From NCBI GenBank assembly GCA_900320595.1, contig ONSW01000012.1, positions 16,380 through 65,243 on the forward strand: a stretch of 48,864 bases of DNA. Reading direction: 5' to 3'. The notes under the pieces are model-generated. The model made no database searches. It was given only the letters and a program-made list of their open reading frames with translations, and was not told where the DNA came from. The DNA comes from an uncultured Eubacteriales bacterium. GTDB lineage: Bacteria > Bacillota > Clostridia > Oscillospirales > Oscillospiraceae. The position numbers and the translations under genes are program-made. Positions 26,757-34,868 of the stretch are shown piece after piece. Each line of letters starts with the position of its first letter. Position 1 is the stretch's first letter.

Positions 26757-26787
26757 AAAAAAAGGGCGCTCAGCGAGCGCCCTTTTT
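26757..26787 (-). terminator. Terminator after pta
   Basis: GGGCGCTC-AGC-GAGCGCCC (26764-26771 with 26775-26782), flanked by A7 and T5. On the minus strand it ends in a T-run 18 bases past the pta stop, and it overlaps the space just upstream of the tadA ribosome site. Confidence 0.88.
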
Positions 26788-26804
26788 CATAAATCCAAAC
26801 TGTT

Positions 26805-27806
26805 TTATACCAGCGCCGCGGTGATGATGGACATCTGGTAGACTTCCTCGGCATCGCAGCCGCGGGAAAGGTCGTTGATCGGCGCGTTGAGACCCTGCAG
26901 GATCGGGCCGAAGGCGGCGTAACCGCCGAGACGCTGGGCGATCTTATAGCCGATGTTGCCGGACTGGATCTCCGGGAAGATGAAGGTGTTGGCATAGCCC
27001 GCGACCTTGCTTCCGGGGAACTTCAGCTGGCCGACGACCGGGGAGACGGCGGCGTCGAACTGCATCTCGCCGTCGAGATCGAGCTCGGGAGCCATTTCCT
27101 TGGCGATGGCAGTGGCGTTGCGGACGAGATCGACGTTCGCGCCCTTGCCGGAGCCCTTGGTGGAGTAGGACAGCATCGCAACCTTCGGGTCGATGCCGAA
27201 GACCTTGGCCGTGCCGGCGGTCGCAACGGCGACCTCGGCGAGCTGGGCCGCGGCGGAGAGGACGACGTTGCCCTCCTTGTCGAGACGGTCTTCATAGCTG
27301 ATGTTGATCGCGCAGTCGCCCATGCACAGCATCGGGGCGCCTTCCTTGACCAGAATGAAGCAGGAGCTGACGAGATTCGCGCCTTTGCGGGTCTTGACCA
27401 GCTGCAGCGCGGGGCGGACGGTGTCGGCCGTCGAATAGGTGGCGCCGCCGAGCAGCGCGTCGGCCACGCCCATCTTCACGAGCATCGTGCCGAAGTAGTT
27501 GCTCTTGAGCAGGTTGGCGCGGCATTCCTCCGGCGTCATCTTGCCCTTGCGCAGGGCGACCATGGTCTCGACCATCTCGTCCATCTTGTCATAGGTCTTG
27601 GGGTCGATGATCTCCAGACCATCGATATCAAAGCCGCCCTTTTCGGCAGCGGCCTTCACGGCCTCGACCTCGCCGACGAGAACGGGCGTGAGGAAGCCGT
27701 CCTTCTTCAGACGGGCTGCGGACTCGAGGATACGCGCGTCGGTGCCCTCGGTGTAAACGATCTTGCGGGGATTGGCCTTGAGGATCTCAATGAGATTTTC
27801 AAACAT
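26805..27806 (-). CDS. pta: Phosphate acetyltransferase
   Basis: Interconverts acetyl-CoA and acetyl phosphate, the first step of acetate-forming energy conservation. The 333-residue short form contains only the catalytic domain. Signatures include KIVYTEGTDARIL, the ATYSTADTVRPALQLVKT block, FPEIQSGNIGYKIAQRLGGYAAFGPILQGLNAPINDLSRGC. The ATG at 27806 lies eight bases after GGAGG; the longer in-frame version lacks a site. No acetate kinase gene lies beside it here. Confidence 0.96.
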   Translation of the reverse strand: MFENLIEILKANPRKIVYTEGTDARILESAARLKKDGFLTPVLVGEVEAVKAAAEKGGFDIDGLEIIDPKTYDKMDEMVETMVALRKGKMTPEECRANLLKSNYFGTMLVKMGVADALLGGATYSTADTVRPALQLVKTRKGANLVSSCFILVKEGAPMLCMGDCAINISYEDRLDKEGNVVLSAAAQLAEVAVATAGTAKVFGIDPKVAMLSYSTKGSGKGANVDLVRNATAIAKEMAPELDLDGEMQFDAAVSPVVGQLKFPGSKVAGYANTFIFPEIQSGNIGYKIAQRLGGYAAFGPILQGLNAPINDLSRGCDAEEVYQMSIITAALV

Positions 27807-27866
27807 CTTTTGTGCCTCCAATGAAAGTTTATTTTTCAATTCAAAGGAACTTTGCTCAACAAGAAT

Positions 27867-27895
27867 ACTGTATCACGACAGCCGGCCATTTTCAA
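27867..27895 (-). promoter_or_regulatory. pta promoter
   Basis: On the minus strand TTGAAA and TACAGT are separated by 17 bases, with an extended TGA before the -10 element. It overlaps the cinA stop codon, so pta can be transcribed independently of the upstream tRNA-synthetase cluster. Confidence 0.6.
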
Positions 27896-29106
27896 GCCGT
27901 AACTTTCAGCCCCGTCATATAGCGGCGCATCATGTCATAAACGTGATTGCCCGCCATGCGGCGGATAAAGCTGCGCGTGCGCTTTGTGCCGAGGTGCAGC
28001 TCGCGTACCCACACGCCGTCCTTCGCCGCCATCGAGACGAACACCGTTCCGACCTCATGCACGCCGTCGCCGTCCGGCCCGGCCAGCCCCGTGACGCCCA
28101 CGCCGATGTCCGCGCCGGAGATCTCCCGGATGCGCGCGGCCATCTCATAGGCGACCTCGTAGCTCACCGCGCCCTTTGATGCGATCAGCGCGGGATCGAT
28201 GCCGAGGAGCCTGGCCTTCATCTCGTTGGTATAGGTCACGGCGCCGCCCAGGAAATGGGCGCTCGCGCCGGGGATGTCGGTAAAGCGCTTCGATACCTCG
28301 CCGCCGGTGCAGCTCTCGGCCGCGGCAAAGGTCATGCCGTTTTGCTCCATCAGCGCGAAAACGGCCTCCTCGACGCACTCGACGTCTATACCGTAGACAT
28401 ATTCGCCCAGCCGCGCCGCCGCCTGCTCCATCACGGGACGGATCATCTCCTCCGCCTCGGCGGCGGTGTCGGCCTTGGCCGTCACCTGCAGCAGACAGTC
28501 GCACTCCTTGGCATAGGGCGCCATCGTGGGATTCGTCATGCGGTCCATTTCGTCGCGGAACATCTGGTCCACGGCGCTCTCGCCGATGCCGAAGATGCGC
28601 AGCGAGTGAGACACGATCTGCCCGCCGGAGAGCTTTTGCAGATAGGGCAGCGCGCTCTCGGTGAACATCGCGCGGCACTCCTTGGGCGGGCCGGGGATCA
28701 TGATGACGGTCTTGCCGTCCTTTTCAAAGGCGCAGCCCGGCGCGGTGCCGCAGTTGTTGTGGAACACGGTGCAGCCCTCGGGCAGCATGGCCTGGGCATA
28801 GTTGCGCTCGGCCCTGTTCTCCACAAGCGGAAGAGAGAAGGCCTCGGCGAGGATCTGCTTGGTCAGATCGTCACAGGTCGGCCCGAGCCCGCCGGTCGTG
28901 ATGATGATGTCGGCGCGGCTCTTCGCGATCTCCACACAGGCGCGCAGCCGCTCGGGGTTGTCGCCGACGACCGTGTGATAGCGCACGTTGATCCCGATCT
29001 TCGAGAGCATCTCGGAGATGTCGCGCGCGTCGGTGTTCGTCACGTGGCCGAGCAGCAGCTCGGTCCCGACGGAGAGAATCTCGGTGTCAAAGCTTTTGCC
29101 GCTCAT
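27892..29106 (-). CDS. cinA: CinA-family nicotinamide-nucleotide amidohydrolase
   Basis: A two-domain protein of 404 residues. The N-terminal molybdopterin-binding-like domain has EILSVGTELLLGHVTNTDARD and IITTGGLGPTCDDLTKQILAEAF. The C-terminal domain has the deamidase block AAAESCTGGEVSKRFTDIPG and GVTGLAGPDGDGVHEVGTVF, which in CinA/PncC enzymes converts NMN to nicotinic acid mononucleotide. Both domains are intact. The start overlaps the thiI stop by four bases (ATGA). Confidence 0.95.
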   Translation of the reverse strand: MSGKSFDTEILSVGTELLLGHVTNTDARDISEMLSKIGINVRYHTVVGDNPERLRACVEIAKSRADIIITTGGLGPTCDDLTKQILAEAFSLPLVENRAERNYAQAMLPEGCTVFHNNCGTAPGCAFEKDGKTVIMIPGPPKECRAMFTESALPYLQKLSGGQIVSHSLRIFGIGESAVDQMFRDEMDRMTNPTMAPYAKECDCLLQVTAKADTAAEAEEMIRPVMEQAAARLGEYVYGIDVECVEEAVFALMEQNGMTFAAAESCTGGEVSKRFTDIPGASAHFLGGAVTYTNEMKARLLGIDPALIASKGAVSYEVAYEMAARIREISGADIGVGVTGLAGPDGDGVHEVGTVFVSMAAKDGVWVRELHLGTKRTRSFIRRMAGNHVYDMMRRYMTGLKVTA

Positions 29107-30275
29107 CTGCCCACCATGATCCTTTCCACACCCGCGACCGCCTCGTCCACCAGCGCGTCGATATCCATCGCACTCTCGACGCGCGCGACCTCCTCGACCT
29201 TCGGGTGGGTCTTGGGGTGGCGCGGGGTAAAGACCGTGCAGCAGTCCTCGTACGGCAGGATCGAGGTCTCAAAGGTACCGATCCGGCGGGCGAGGCGCAC
29301 GATCTCCTCCTTGTCCATGCCGATCAGCGGCTGGAGCACGGGCAGCGAGATCACCGCCTGGGTCGAGGCCATGGCCTCCATCGTCTGGCTGGCCACCTGA
29401 CCGAGATTCTCGCCCGTGACGATGGCCTTTGCGCCCTGCGCCTCGGCGATCCTTTCCGCGATGCGCATCATGAAGCGGCGCATGATCAGCGTGAAATACT
29501 CCTCGGGGCACTTGTCGCGGATCTCCTCCTGGATGTGCGTAAAAGGAACGACGAGCAGCGGCATCTTGCCGCAGTAGGGCGTCAGGAGCCGGGCGAGCTC
29601 AATGACCTTTTCCTTCGCCGCCTCGGAGGTATAGGGGAAGGAGAAGAAGTGCACCGGCACCAGACGCACGCCGCGCTTGGCGATCATGAAGCTTGAAACC
29701 GGGCTGTCGATCCCGCCGGAGAGCAGCGACACCGCCACGCCGTTCGACCCGACGGGCATGCCGCCGGCGCCGCTCTCGGGGGAGGCGTGCACATAGGCCG
29801 CGACGTCGCGCACCTCGAGATGGATGACGAGCTCAGGCTCATGCATCTCGGCGCGCAGATGCGGGAAGGCCTCGGCAAGTTCTCCGCCGACATACTGGCT
29901 CAGCTCGATGCTCGTGAGCGGGAAGCGCTTGTCGCTGCGCTTGGTCTCGACCTTGAAGGTTTTTACACGCATCAGCTCGTCGCGCAGATAGGATTTTGCG
30001 AGTTCTGTGATCGCGTCCTTGTCCTTTTCACAGGCCGCGGCGCGCGAGAGCTTGATCACGCCGAAGACCTTTTTCGCGGCCTCAAAGGCGGCGTCCATGT
30101 CGGCCTCGTCGTCTCCGGGCTCGATATACACGGTGGACTGGCTGCACCAGACCCGGTAGTTGCCCAGAGAATAAAGACTGTGGCGCAGGTTGGACAGCAG
30201 CTTTTGTTCAAAGCTCTTGCGGTTGAGTCCCTTGAGGACGATCTCGCCGAGCTTGCAGAGGATGATCTCTTTCAT
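29103..30275 (-). CDS. thiI: tRNA 4-thiouridine synthase ThiI
   Basis: Adenylates uridine 8 of tRNA for sulfur insertion; also linked to thiazole synthesis in some bacteria. The 390-residue protein has a ferredoxin-like N-terminus, a THUMP domain (about residues 60-165) and the PP-loop SGGIDSP (186-192). The E. coli rhodanese-like C-terminal domain is absent, as is usual in Bacillota, where a dedicated cysteine desulfurase supplies sulfur; none is encoded beside it here. It sits between a lipoprotein gene and cinA. Confidence 0.95.
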   Translation of the reverse strand: MKEIILCKLGEIVLKGLNRKSFEQKLLSNLRHSLYSLGNYRVWCSQSTVYIEPGDDEADMDAAFEAAKKVFGVIKLSRAAACEKDKDAITELAKSYLRDELMRVKTFKVETKRSDKRFPLTSIELSQYVGGELAEAFPHLRAEMHEPELVIHLEVRDVAAYVHASPESGAGGMPVGSNGVAVSLLSGGIDSPVSSFMIAKRGVRLVPVHFFSFPYTSEAAKEKVIELARLLTPYCGKMPLLVVPFTHIQEEIRDKCPEEYFTLIMRRFMMRIAERIAEAQGAKAIVTGENLGQVASQTMEAMASTQAVISLPVLQPLIGMDKEEIVRLARRIGTFETSILPYEDCCTVFTPRHPKTHPKVEEVARVESAMDIDALVDEAVAGVERIMVGR

Positions 30276-30286
30276 ATGTTCTTCCT

Positions 30287-31285
30287 TTATTGGGTGAGAT
30301 GGATACTGACAGGCAGCGGAGCGGGCGCGTCGCCGCCCTCCGCGGCAACGGAGAAGGAGAGCTCCTTTGCGAGCGTGCCGTCCTCCGCCGTGAGCGGCAG
30401 CGAGAGATACCAGACCCCGCCCTCGTGCCCGCCGACGGGATACTGGTCGGCAAAGGCGAGCGCGCGGCCGTCCGCCTCGGGCGCGGAAACGGTGAGCGTA
30501 TACGCCCCCTCGCCGGAATTGCGGATCGAGAGACTCAGATCCAGGAAAACGCCCTCCTGCGTGCTGCGCAGCGAGGCGCCCTCATAGCTGAGCGCGAGCG
30601 ACGTGCTCTCGGCGAGCGTTTCGCCGCGCTCGGGCGCGGAGACGAGCATTTCCCCGCCTGTCAGGAAGGAGGCGGCGATCGTCTCGAAGATCGCGCCGAC
30701 CACTTCCTCCCGCCCGTCAAAGCAGGCGCCGTAGAGCAGATAATAGCGATCCGGCGTTTCCCAGGCGACCCAGGTGCGCCAGGTGTCATACTTCAGATGC
30801 AGCATGCGCAGCGCGTACCACTCGCCGCTGCCGACCGTCCCCTCGCCGGGAGAGGCGCCCCATTTGCCGGGATCGATCATCGCGACGAGATCGGACGGCG
30901 CGCCCTCGTCGTCCCGGAGGACAGAGGTGAAGAACATGCGGGCGAAGAACCAGCCGGGATCGAAGCGGACCGCGCCCTTCTCGACCCACTGCGTGCAGTA
31001 GGCGGGATAGGAAAAGCCGCAGTCGAACTCCCCGGCGGGGGAGAAGTACCATAAGGTCTCCTCATCGTCCGTACCGGCGGCGGGAAGCCGGAATGTCAGC
31101 TCCAGCTCCTTCGGCTCGACAGGCGCGGGCACGGGAGCTTCGCTCGCCTCGTCCGTTTCTGCCGCGGCGGGAGCAGCTTCCTCCTTCCCGGGCAGCGACG
31201 GGAGCGAAGGCAGCTCCGCCGCGCAGCCGGCGAGCAGCGCGGAAACAAGACATAAGATCAGAATAAGGGATACACAGCGTTTCAT
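30287..31285 (-). CDS. Lipoprotein of unknown function
   Basis: A 332-residue exported lipoprotein: the signal peptide ends in LLAGC with Cys21. A Pro/Ala/Glu-rich linker (about 25-60) follows, then a globular region rich in aromatic residues with FSYPAYCTQWVEKGAVRFDPGW and MLHLKYDTWRTWVAWETPDRYYLLYGACFDG. The C-terminal ~110 residues read like an immunoglobulin-type strand domain (VFLDLSLSIRNSGEGAYTLTVSAPEADG). I do not recognise a family. It lies between yifB and thiI with gaps of 6 and 11 bases, so it is cotranscribed with housekeeping genes. Confidence 0.7.
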   Translation of the reverse strand: MKRCVSLILILCLVSALLAGCAAELPSLPSLPGKEEAAPAAAETDEASEAPVPAPVEPKELELTFRLPAAGTDDEETLWYFSPAGEFDCGFSYPAYCTQWVEKGAVRFDPGWFFARMFFTSVLRDDEGAPSDLVAMIDPGKWGASPGEGTVGSGEWYALRMLHLKYDTWRTWVAWETPDRYYLLYGACFDGREEVVGAIFETIAASFLTGGEMLVSAPERGETLAESTSLALSYEGASLRSTQEGVFLDLSLSIRNSGEGAYTLTVSAPEADGRALAFADQYPVGGHEGGVWYLSLPLTAEDGTLAKELSFSVAAEGGDAPAPLPVSIHLTQ

Positions 31286-31291
31286 TTTCTC

Positions 31292-32812
31292 TCACTCTCC
31301 GCTGGAAAAGTCATAGGCGCGGTACTGCACGGCCTCGGCCACATGCTCGGGCTGGATATCCTCCGCGCCGGCAAGGTCGGCGAGCGTGCGCGCCACGCGC
31401 AAAATACGGTCATAGCTGCGGGCGGAAAGGCCCATCGCGTCGAACGCGCCGTGCATCAGCTCCTCGCCCTCGGCCGTAAGAGCGCAATAATCGCGCAGCT
31501 CGCGGCTCGTCATCTGTGCGTTGCAGACGGTCGCGCTGCCGGCAAAGCGCTCGCGCTGGATCGAGCGCGCGGCGTCTACGCGTTTTTTGATTTCGCTCGA
31601 GCTCTCGGAGGGGCTGCGGCGCTTGAGCTCGTCAAATTCCAGCGCCGGCACCTCGGTGATGATGTCGATGCGGTCGAGCAGCGGGCCGGAGATCCGGCTT
31701 TGATAGCGCCGCACGTCCGCCTCACTGCACTTGCAGCGCCCCGAGGGGTGGCCGTACCAGCCGCAGCGGCAGGGATTCATCGCGCACACCAGCATAAAGC
31801 GGCTGGGGAACGTGACCGAGCCGGCGACGCGCGAGACCGTGACCTCGCCGTCCTCAAGCGGCTGGCGCAGCACCTCGAGCACGTCGCTGCGAAACTCCGG
31901 CAGCTCGTCTAAAAACAGCACGCCCGTGTGGGCAAGGCTGATCTCGCCCGGCCGCGGGACAGTCCCGCCGCCGGAGAGGCCCGGCCCGGACACCGTGTGG
32001 TGCGGCGAGCGGAAGGGACGCGTGCAGATGATCGGATTCCTGCTGCCGGTCAGCCCGGCGACGGAGTGGATCTCGGTCGCCTCGATCATCTCCTCGCGGG
32101 TCATATCGGGAAGGATCGAGGGCAGGCGGCGCGCCATCATCGACTTGCCGGAGCCCGGCGGGCCGACGCAGAGCATGTTGTGTCCGCCCGCGGCGGCGAC
32201 CTCAAAAGCGCGCTTGACGCTCTCCTGCCCCTTGACGTCGGAAAAATCGGGCAGCGCGAGATCGGAGGCCGTGAGCACCGGCGGCGCGGCGGGGAGAAGC
32301 TCCTTCTCGCCGCGCAGATGGGCGACCAGCTCGCTCACGCTCTCGACGCCATAGACCTCGACGCCCTCGGCAAAGGCGGCCTCGGAGGCGTTTTCGGCCG
32401 GGAGAAAGAGCTTTTTCACGCCGCAGCGCTCCGCTGCGATGGCCATGGGCAGCGCGCCGGAGATGCGCCGCAGCGAGCCGTCGAGTGCAAGCTCGCCGAG
32501 AAAGGCACACTCATCGGCGATCCGGGGCAGCTCGCCCTGTGCGGCGAGGATCCCGATGAGGATCGGCAGATCGTAGAGCGTGCCGGCCTTTTTCCGGTCG
32601 GCCGGGGCGAGGTTGACCGTCAGACGGCTCGGTGGAAAGCGAAAGCCGTTGTTCTTGATCGCCGCGCGGACGCGCTCGCGCGCCTCCTTGACGGCGGCGT
32701 CCGGCAGCCCGACGATCTCAAAGCCGGGCAGACCGCCGGAGATATAGACCTCGACGGCGATCTCAAAGCCGCCCACGCCGCTGACGGAGAAGCTTCTGAT
32801 ACGGGAAAGCAT
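31292..32812 (-). CDS. YifB/ComM-family AAA+ ATPase (Mg-chelatase-like)
   Basis: A 506-residue ATPase. The N-terminal Lon-protease-like domain (about 15-140) is followed by the Mg-chelatase-type AAA+ domain with Walker A GPPGSGKS (217-224), the GVLFLDELPEF Walker B and a CAMNPCRCG...RCKC cysteine cluster, then a C-terminal helical lid. The ComM member of the family is a helicase that promotes branch migration during transformation; the family name YifB is safer here. The ATG at 32812 follows AAGGAGG by seven bases; the upstream in-frame ATG at 32836 is not preceded by a site. Confidence 0.93.
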   Translation of the reverse strand: MLSRIRSFSVSGVGGFEIAVEVYISGGLPGFEIVGLPDAAVKEARERVRAAIKNNGFRFPPSRLTVNLAPADRKKAGTLYDLPILIGILAAQGELPRIADECAFLGELALDGSLRRISGALPMAIAAERCGVKKLFLPAENASEAAFAEGVEVYGVESVSELVAHLRGEKELLPAAPPVLTASDLALPDFSDVKGQESVKRAFEVAAAGGHNMLCVGPPGSGKSMMARRLPSILPDMTREEMIEATEIHSVAGLTGSRNPIICTRPFRSPHHTVSGPGLSGGGTVPRPGEISLAHTGVLFLDELPEFRSDVLEVLRQPLEDGEVTVSRVAGSVTFPSRFMLVCAMNPCRCGWYGHPSGRCKCSEADVRRYQSRISGPLLDRIDIITEVPALEFDELKRRSPSESSSEIKKRVDAARSIQRERFAGSATVCNAQMTSRELRDYCALTAEGEELMHGAFDAMGLSARSYDRILRVARTLADLAGAEDIQPEHVAEAVQYRAYDFSSGE

Positions 32813-32840
32813 GCTCTTTCCTCCTTGAACGTTCATGCAA

Positions 32841-32871
32841 ACAGCCAGAGGGGAAAAAACTCTCTGGCTGT
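32841..32871 (-). other. Hairpin between the aspS-tail ORF and yifB
   Basis: ACAGCCAGAG pairs with CTCTGGCTGT (10 bp, 11-base loop) just upstream of the yifB ribosome site. No T-run follows on the minus strand, so termination is unlikely; mRNA processing or partial attenuation is possible. Confidence 0.4.
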
Positions 32872-32881
32872 GGAAGGCGGA

Positions 32882-33046
32882 TTATTCTTCTACTTCGCCG
32901 ACGATCGCGATGTGCAGCTCGTCGGCGTCAGAAGAAACTCGCTTTGCTTCGTTTTCGCGGAGAGGATCACCGCAAAAACTGCGCTTCGCTCCTTCCTTCT
33001 TCCTTCCCGCGACAAACCCACTTCGTTGGGCTTTGCCGCGGTTCAT
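32882..33046 (-). CDS. 54-residue ORF ending in a second copy of the AspS C-terminus
   Basis: This small ORF begins on the aspS stop codon (ATGA) and ends with ELHIAIVGEVEE, the exact last twelve residues of AspS. The middle is basic (GKAQRSGFVAGRKKEGAKRS, then a stretch with FCGDPLREN) and looks unlike a folded domain. The second copy differs from the aspS tail at four third-codon positions within those twelve codons, all silent. It may be translated by termination-reinitiation, or the reading frame may be a by-product of a small inserted element (see 32951-33041). No separate function can be assigned. Confidence 0.45.
   Translation of the reverse strand: MNRGKAQRSGFVAGRKKEGAKRSFCGDPLRENEAKRVSSDADELHIAIVGEVEE
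32951..33041. repeat. Palindrome-rich insert behind aspS
   Basis: Between the two copies of the aspS 3' end lie two imperfect palindromes. One is 35 bp (33007-33041, CCGCG...CGCGG around a CTTCG turn). The other is 29 bp (32951-32979, GTTTTCGCGG with CCGCAAAAAC). The layout, short palindromes between direct copies of a gene end, suggests a small mobile or once-mobile element. No other copy was noticed in this window. Confidence 0.5.
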
Positions 33047-34824
33047 TCCTCAACTTCGCCTACGATCGCGATGTGCAGCTCTTCAAGCTGCTTGGGCGTG
33101 ACCTCGGAGGGTGCGCCCATCATCAGATCCTGCGCCTTCTGGTTCATCGGGAAGGTGATGACCTCGCGGATCGACTCCTCGCCCGTGAGCAGCATCACGA
33201 TGCGGTCGATCCCGGGGGCGCAGCCGGCATGAGGGGGAGCGCCGTAGCAGAACGCGTTGTACATAGCGGGGAATTTCTTCTTCACGTCCTCCTCGCCGAG
33301 ACGGACCATCTCAAAGGCCTTGATCATGATCTCGGGGTCGTGGTTGCGGACGGCGCCGGACGCGGTCTCATAGCCGTTGCAGACGAGGTCGTACTGGTTG
33401 GCCATGATGGTGAGCGGGTCGATCTCGCCGCGCTCGGCCTTCTCGAGGACTTCGAGACCGCCGGAGGGCATCGAGAACGGGTTGTGGCAGAACTCCAGCT
33501 CACCGGACTCCTCGCCGATCTCGTACATCGGGAAATCGACGATCCAGCAGAGCTTGTACTGCTCCTTGTCCATGTGCGCGGGGCAGAGCGCGCCGAGCTT
33601 GGTGCGCAGCACGCCCGCGGTCTTCTGGGCGGCGGCGAGCTTGCCGGCCGCGAGACCGACGAAGCAGCCGGGCGTGAGGCCGAGCGCTTCGATGAGCTGT
33701 TCTTTGACGGGCTGGACGAACTTCGAAATGCCGCCCACGAGCTCGCCGTTTTCATCGAGACGGAACCAGTAGGCCTTCTGCGCGGTCTGCACCTCGACGT
33801 CGGCGCAGAGCTTGTCGATCTGCTTGCGCGTGGCCTCAAAGCCGCTGACCACAACGGCTTTGACGACGTTGCCCTCGAAGGGGGCAAAGCCGGTATTCTG
33901 CAGCAGCGCGGTCGCGTCGGTGATCTCCAGGTCGATGCGCAGGTCGGGCTTGTCCGTGCCGTATTTCTCCATCGCCTCGAGATAGGAGATGCGCTGGAAG
34001 GGGGCGGGCGTCACACGGTCGCCGTAGAGACCGAATTTTTCGAAAACGGGCACGAGCACTTCCTCCAGAACGCCCAGAACGTCGTCCTGCTCGGCAAAGG
34101 ACATCTCCATATCGAGCTGATAGAACTCGCCCGGCGTGCGGTCGCCGCGCGCGTCCTCATCCCGGAAGCAGGGGGCGATCTGGAAATAGCGGTCAAAGCC
34201 GGAGGCCATCAGCAGCTGCTTGAACTGCTGCGGCGCCTGGGGCAGGGCATAGAACTTGCCCGGATGCTTGCGCGCCGGTACGAGATAGTCGCGCGCGCCC
34301 TCGGGAGAGGAGGCGGTGAGGATCGGCGTCGTGATCTCGAGAAAACCGTGCTCGGTCATGAGCCGGCGGATCTCGGCGACGACCTGGCAGCGGAGGATGA
34401 TGTTCTTCTTCACGGCCGGGTTGCGCAGATCGAGGAAGCGGTATTTCAGTCTCGCGGCCTCGTCGGCCTCGCGGCTGCGGTTGATCTCAAAGGGCAGCTC
34501 GTTATAGCGGCACTTGCCCAGCACGCGGATCGATTCGGGGACGACCTCGATCTCGCCGGTGGGCAGCTTGGGGTTTTTGCTGGCGCGCTCGCGCACCGTG
34601 CCGGTGACGGAGATTGTGGATTCCTTGTTGATCGCGCGGATCGTGTTCATCATGTCCTCGCTCTCGACGACGAGCTGGGTCGTGCCGTAGAAGTCGCGGA
34701 TGACGACGAAGGCCAGCGAAGCGGAGACGGCGCGGACGTTTTCCATCCAGCCCGCGAGCGTAACGGTCTTGCCGACGTCGGAAAGACGCAGCTCTCCGCA
34801 GGTATGGGTACGGGATTGTTTCAT
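33043..34824 (-). CDS. aspS: Aspartyl-tRNA synthetase
   Basis: Charges tRNA-Asp. The 593-residue bacterial-type enzyme has an N-terminal anticodon-binding OB fold (TVTLAGWMENVRAV), the class II motif 2 block FRDEDARGDRTPGEFYQLDMEMSF, a GAD insertion domain (about 290-400), and motif 3 near GAPPHAGCAPGIDRIVMLL. The ATG at 34824 has GAGG nine bases upstream; a much longer in-frame opening through the hisS end is spurious. It follows hisS, a common pairing in Bacillota. Behind its stop lies a duplicate of its own last codons. Confidence 0.97.
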   Translation of the reverse strand: MKQSRTHTCGELRLSDVGKTVTLAGWMENVRAVSASLAFVVIRDFYGTTQLVVESEDMMNTIRAINKESTISVTGTVRERASKNPKLPTGEIEVVPESIRVLGKCRYNELPFEINRSREADEAARLKYRFLDLRNPAVKKNIILRCQVVAEIRRLMTEHGFLEITTPILTASSPEGARDYLVPARKHPGKFYALPQAPQQFKQLLMASGFDRYFQIAPCFRDEDARGDRTPGEFYQLDMEMSFAEQDDVLGVLEEVLVPVFEKFGLYGDRVTPAPFQRISYLEAMEKYGTDKPDLRIDLEITDATALLQNTGFAPFEGNVVKAVVVSGFEATRKQIDKLCADVEVQTAQKAYWFRLDENGELVGGISKFVQPVKEQLIEALGLTPGCFVGLAAGKLAAAQKTAGVLRTKLGALCPAHMDKEQYKLCWIVDFPMYEIGEESGELEFCHNPFSMPSGGLEVLEKAERGEIDPLTIMANQYDLVCNGYETASGAVRNHDPEIMIKAFEMVRLGEEDVKKKFPAMYNAFCYGAPPHAGCAPGIDRIVMLLTGEESIREVITFPMNQKAQDLMMGAPSEVTPKQLEELHIAIVGEVEE

Positions 34825-34868
34825 CTTTTTATTCCTCTTTTCCTCTTTAGAAAAGTCTGTATGCGTTT

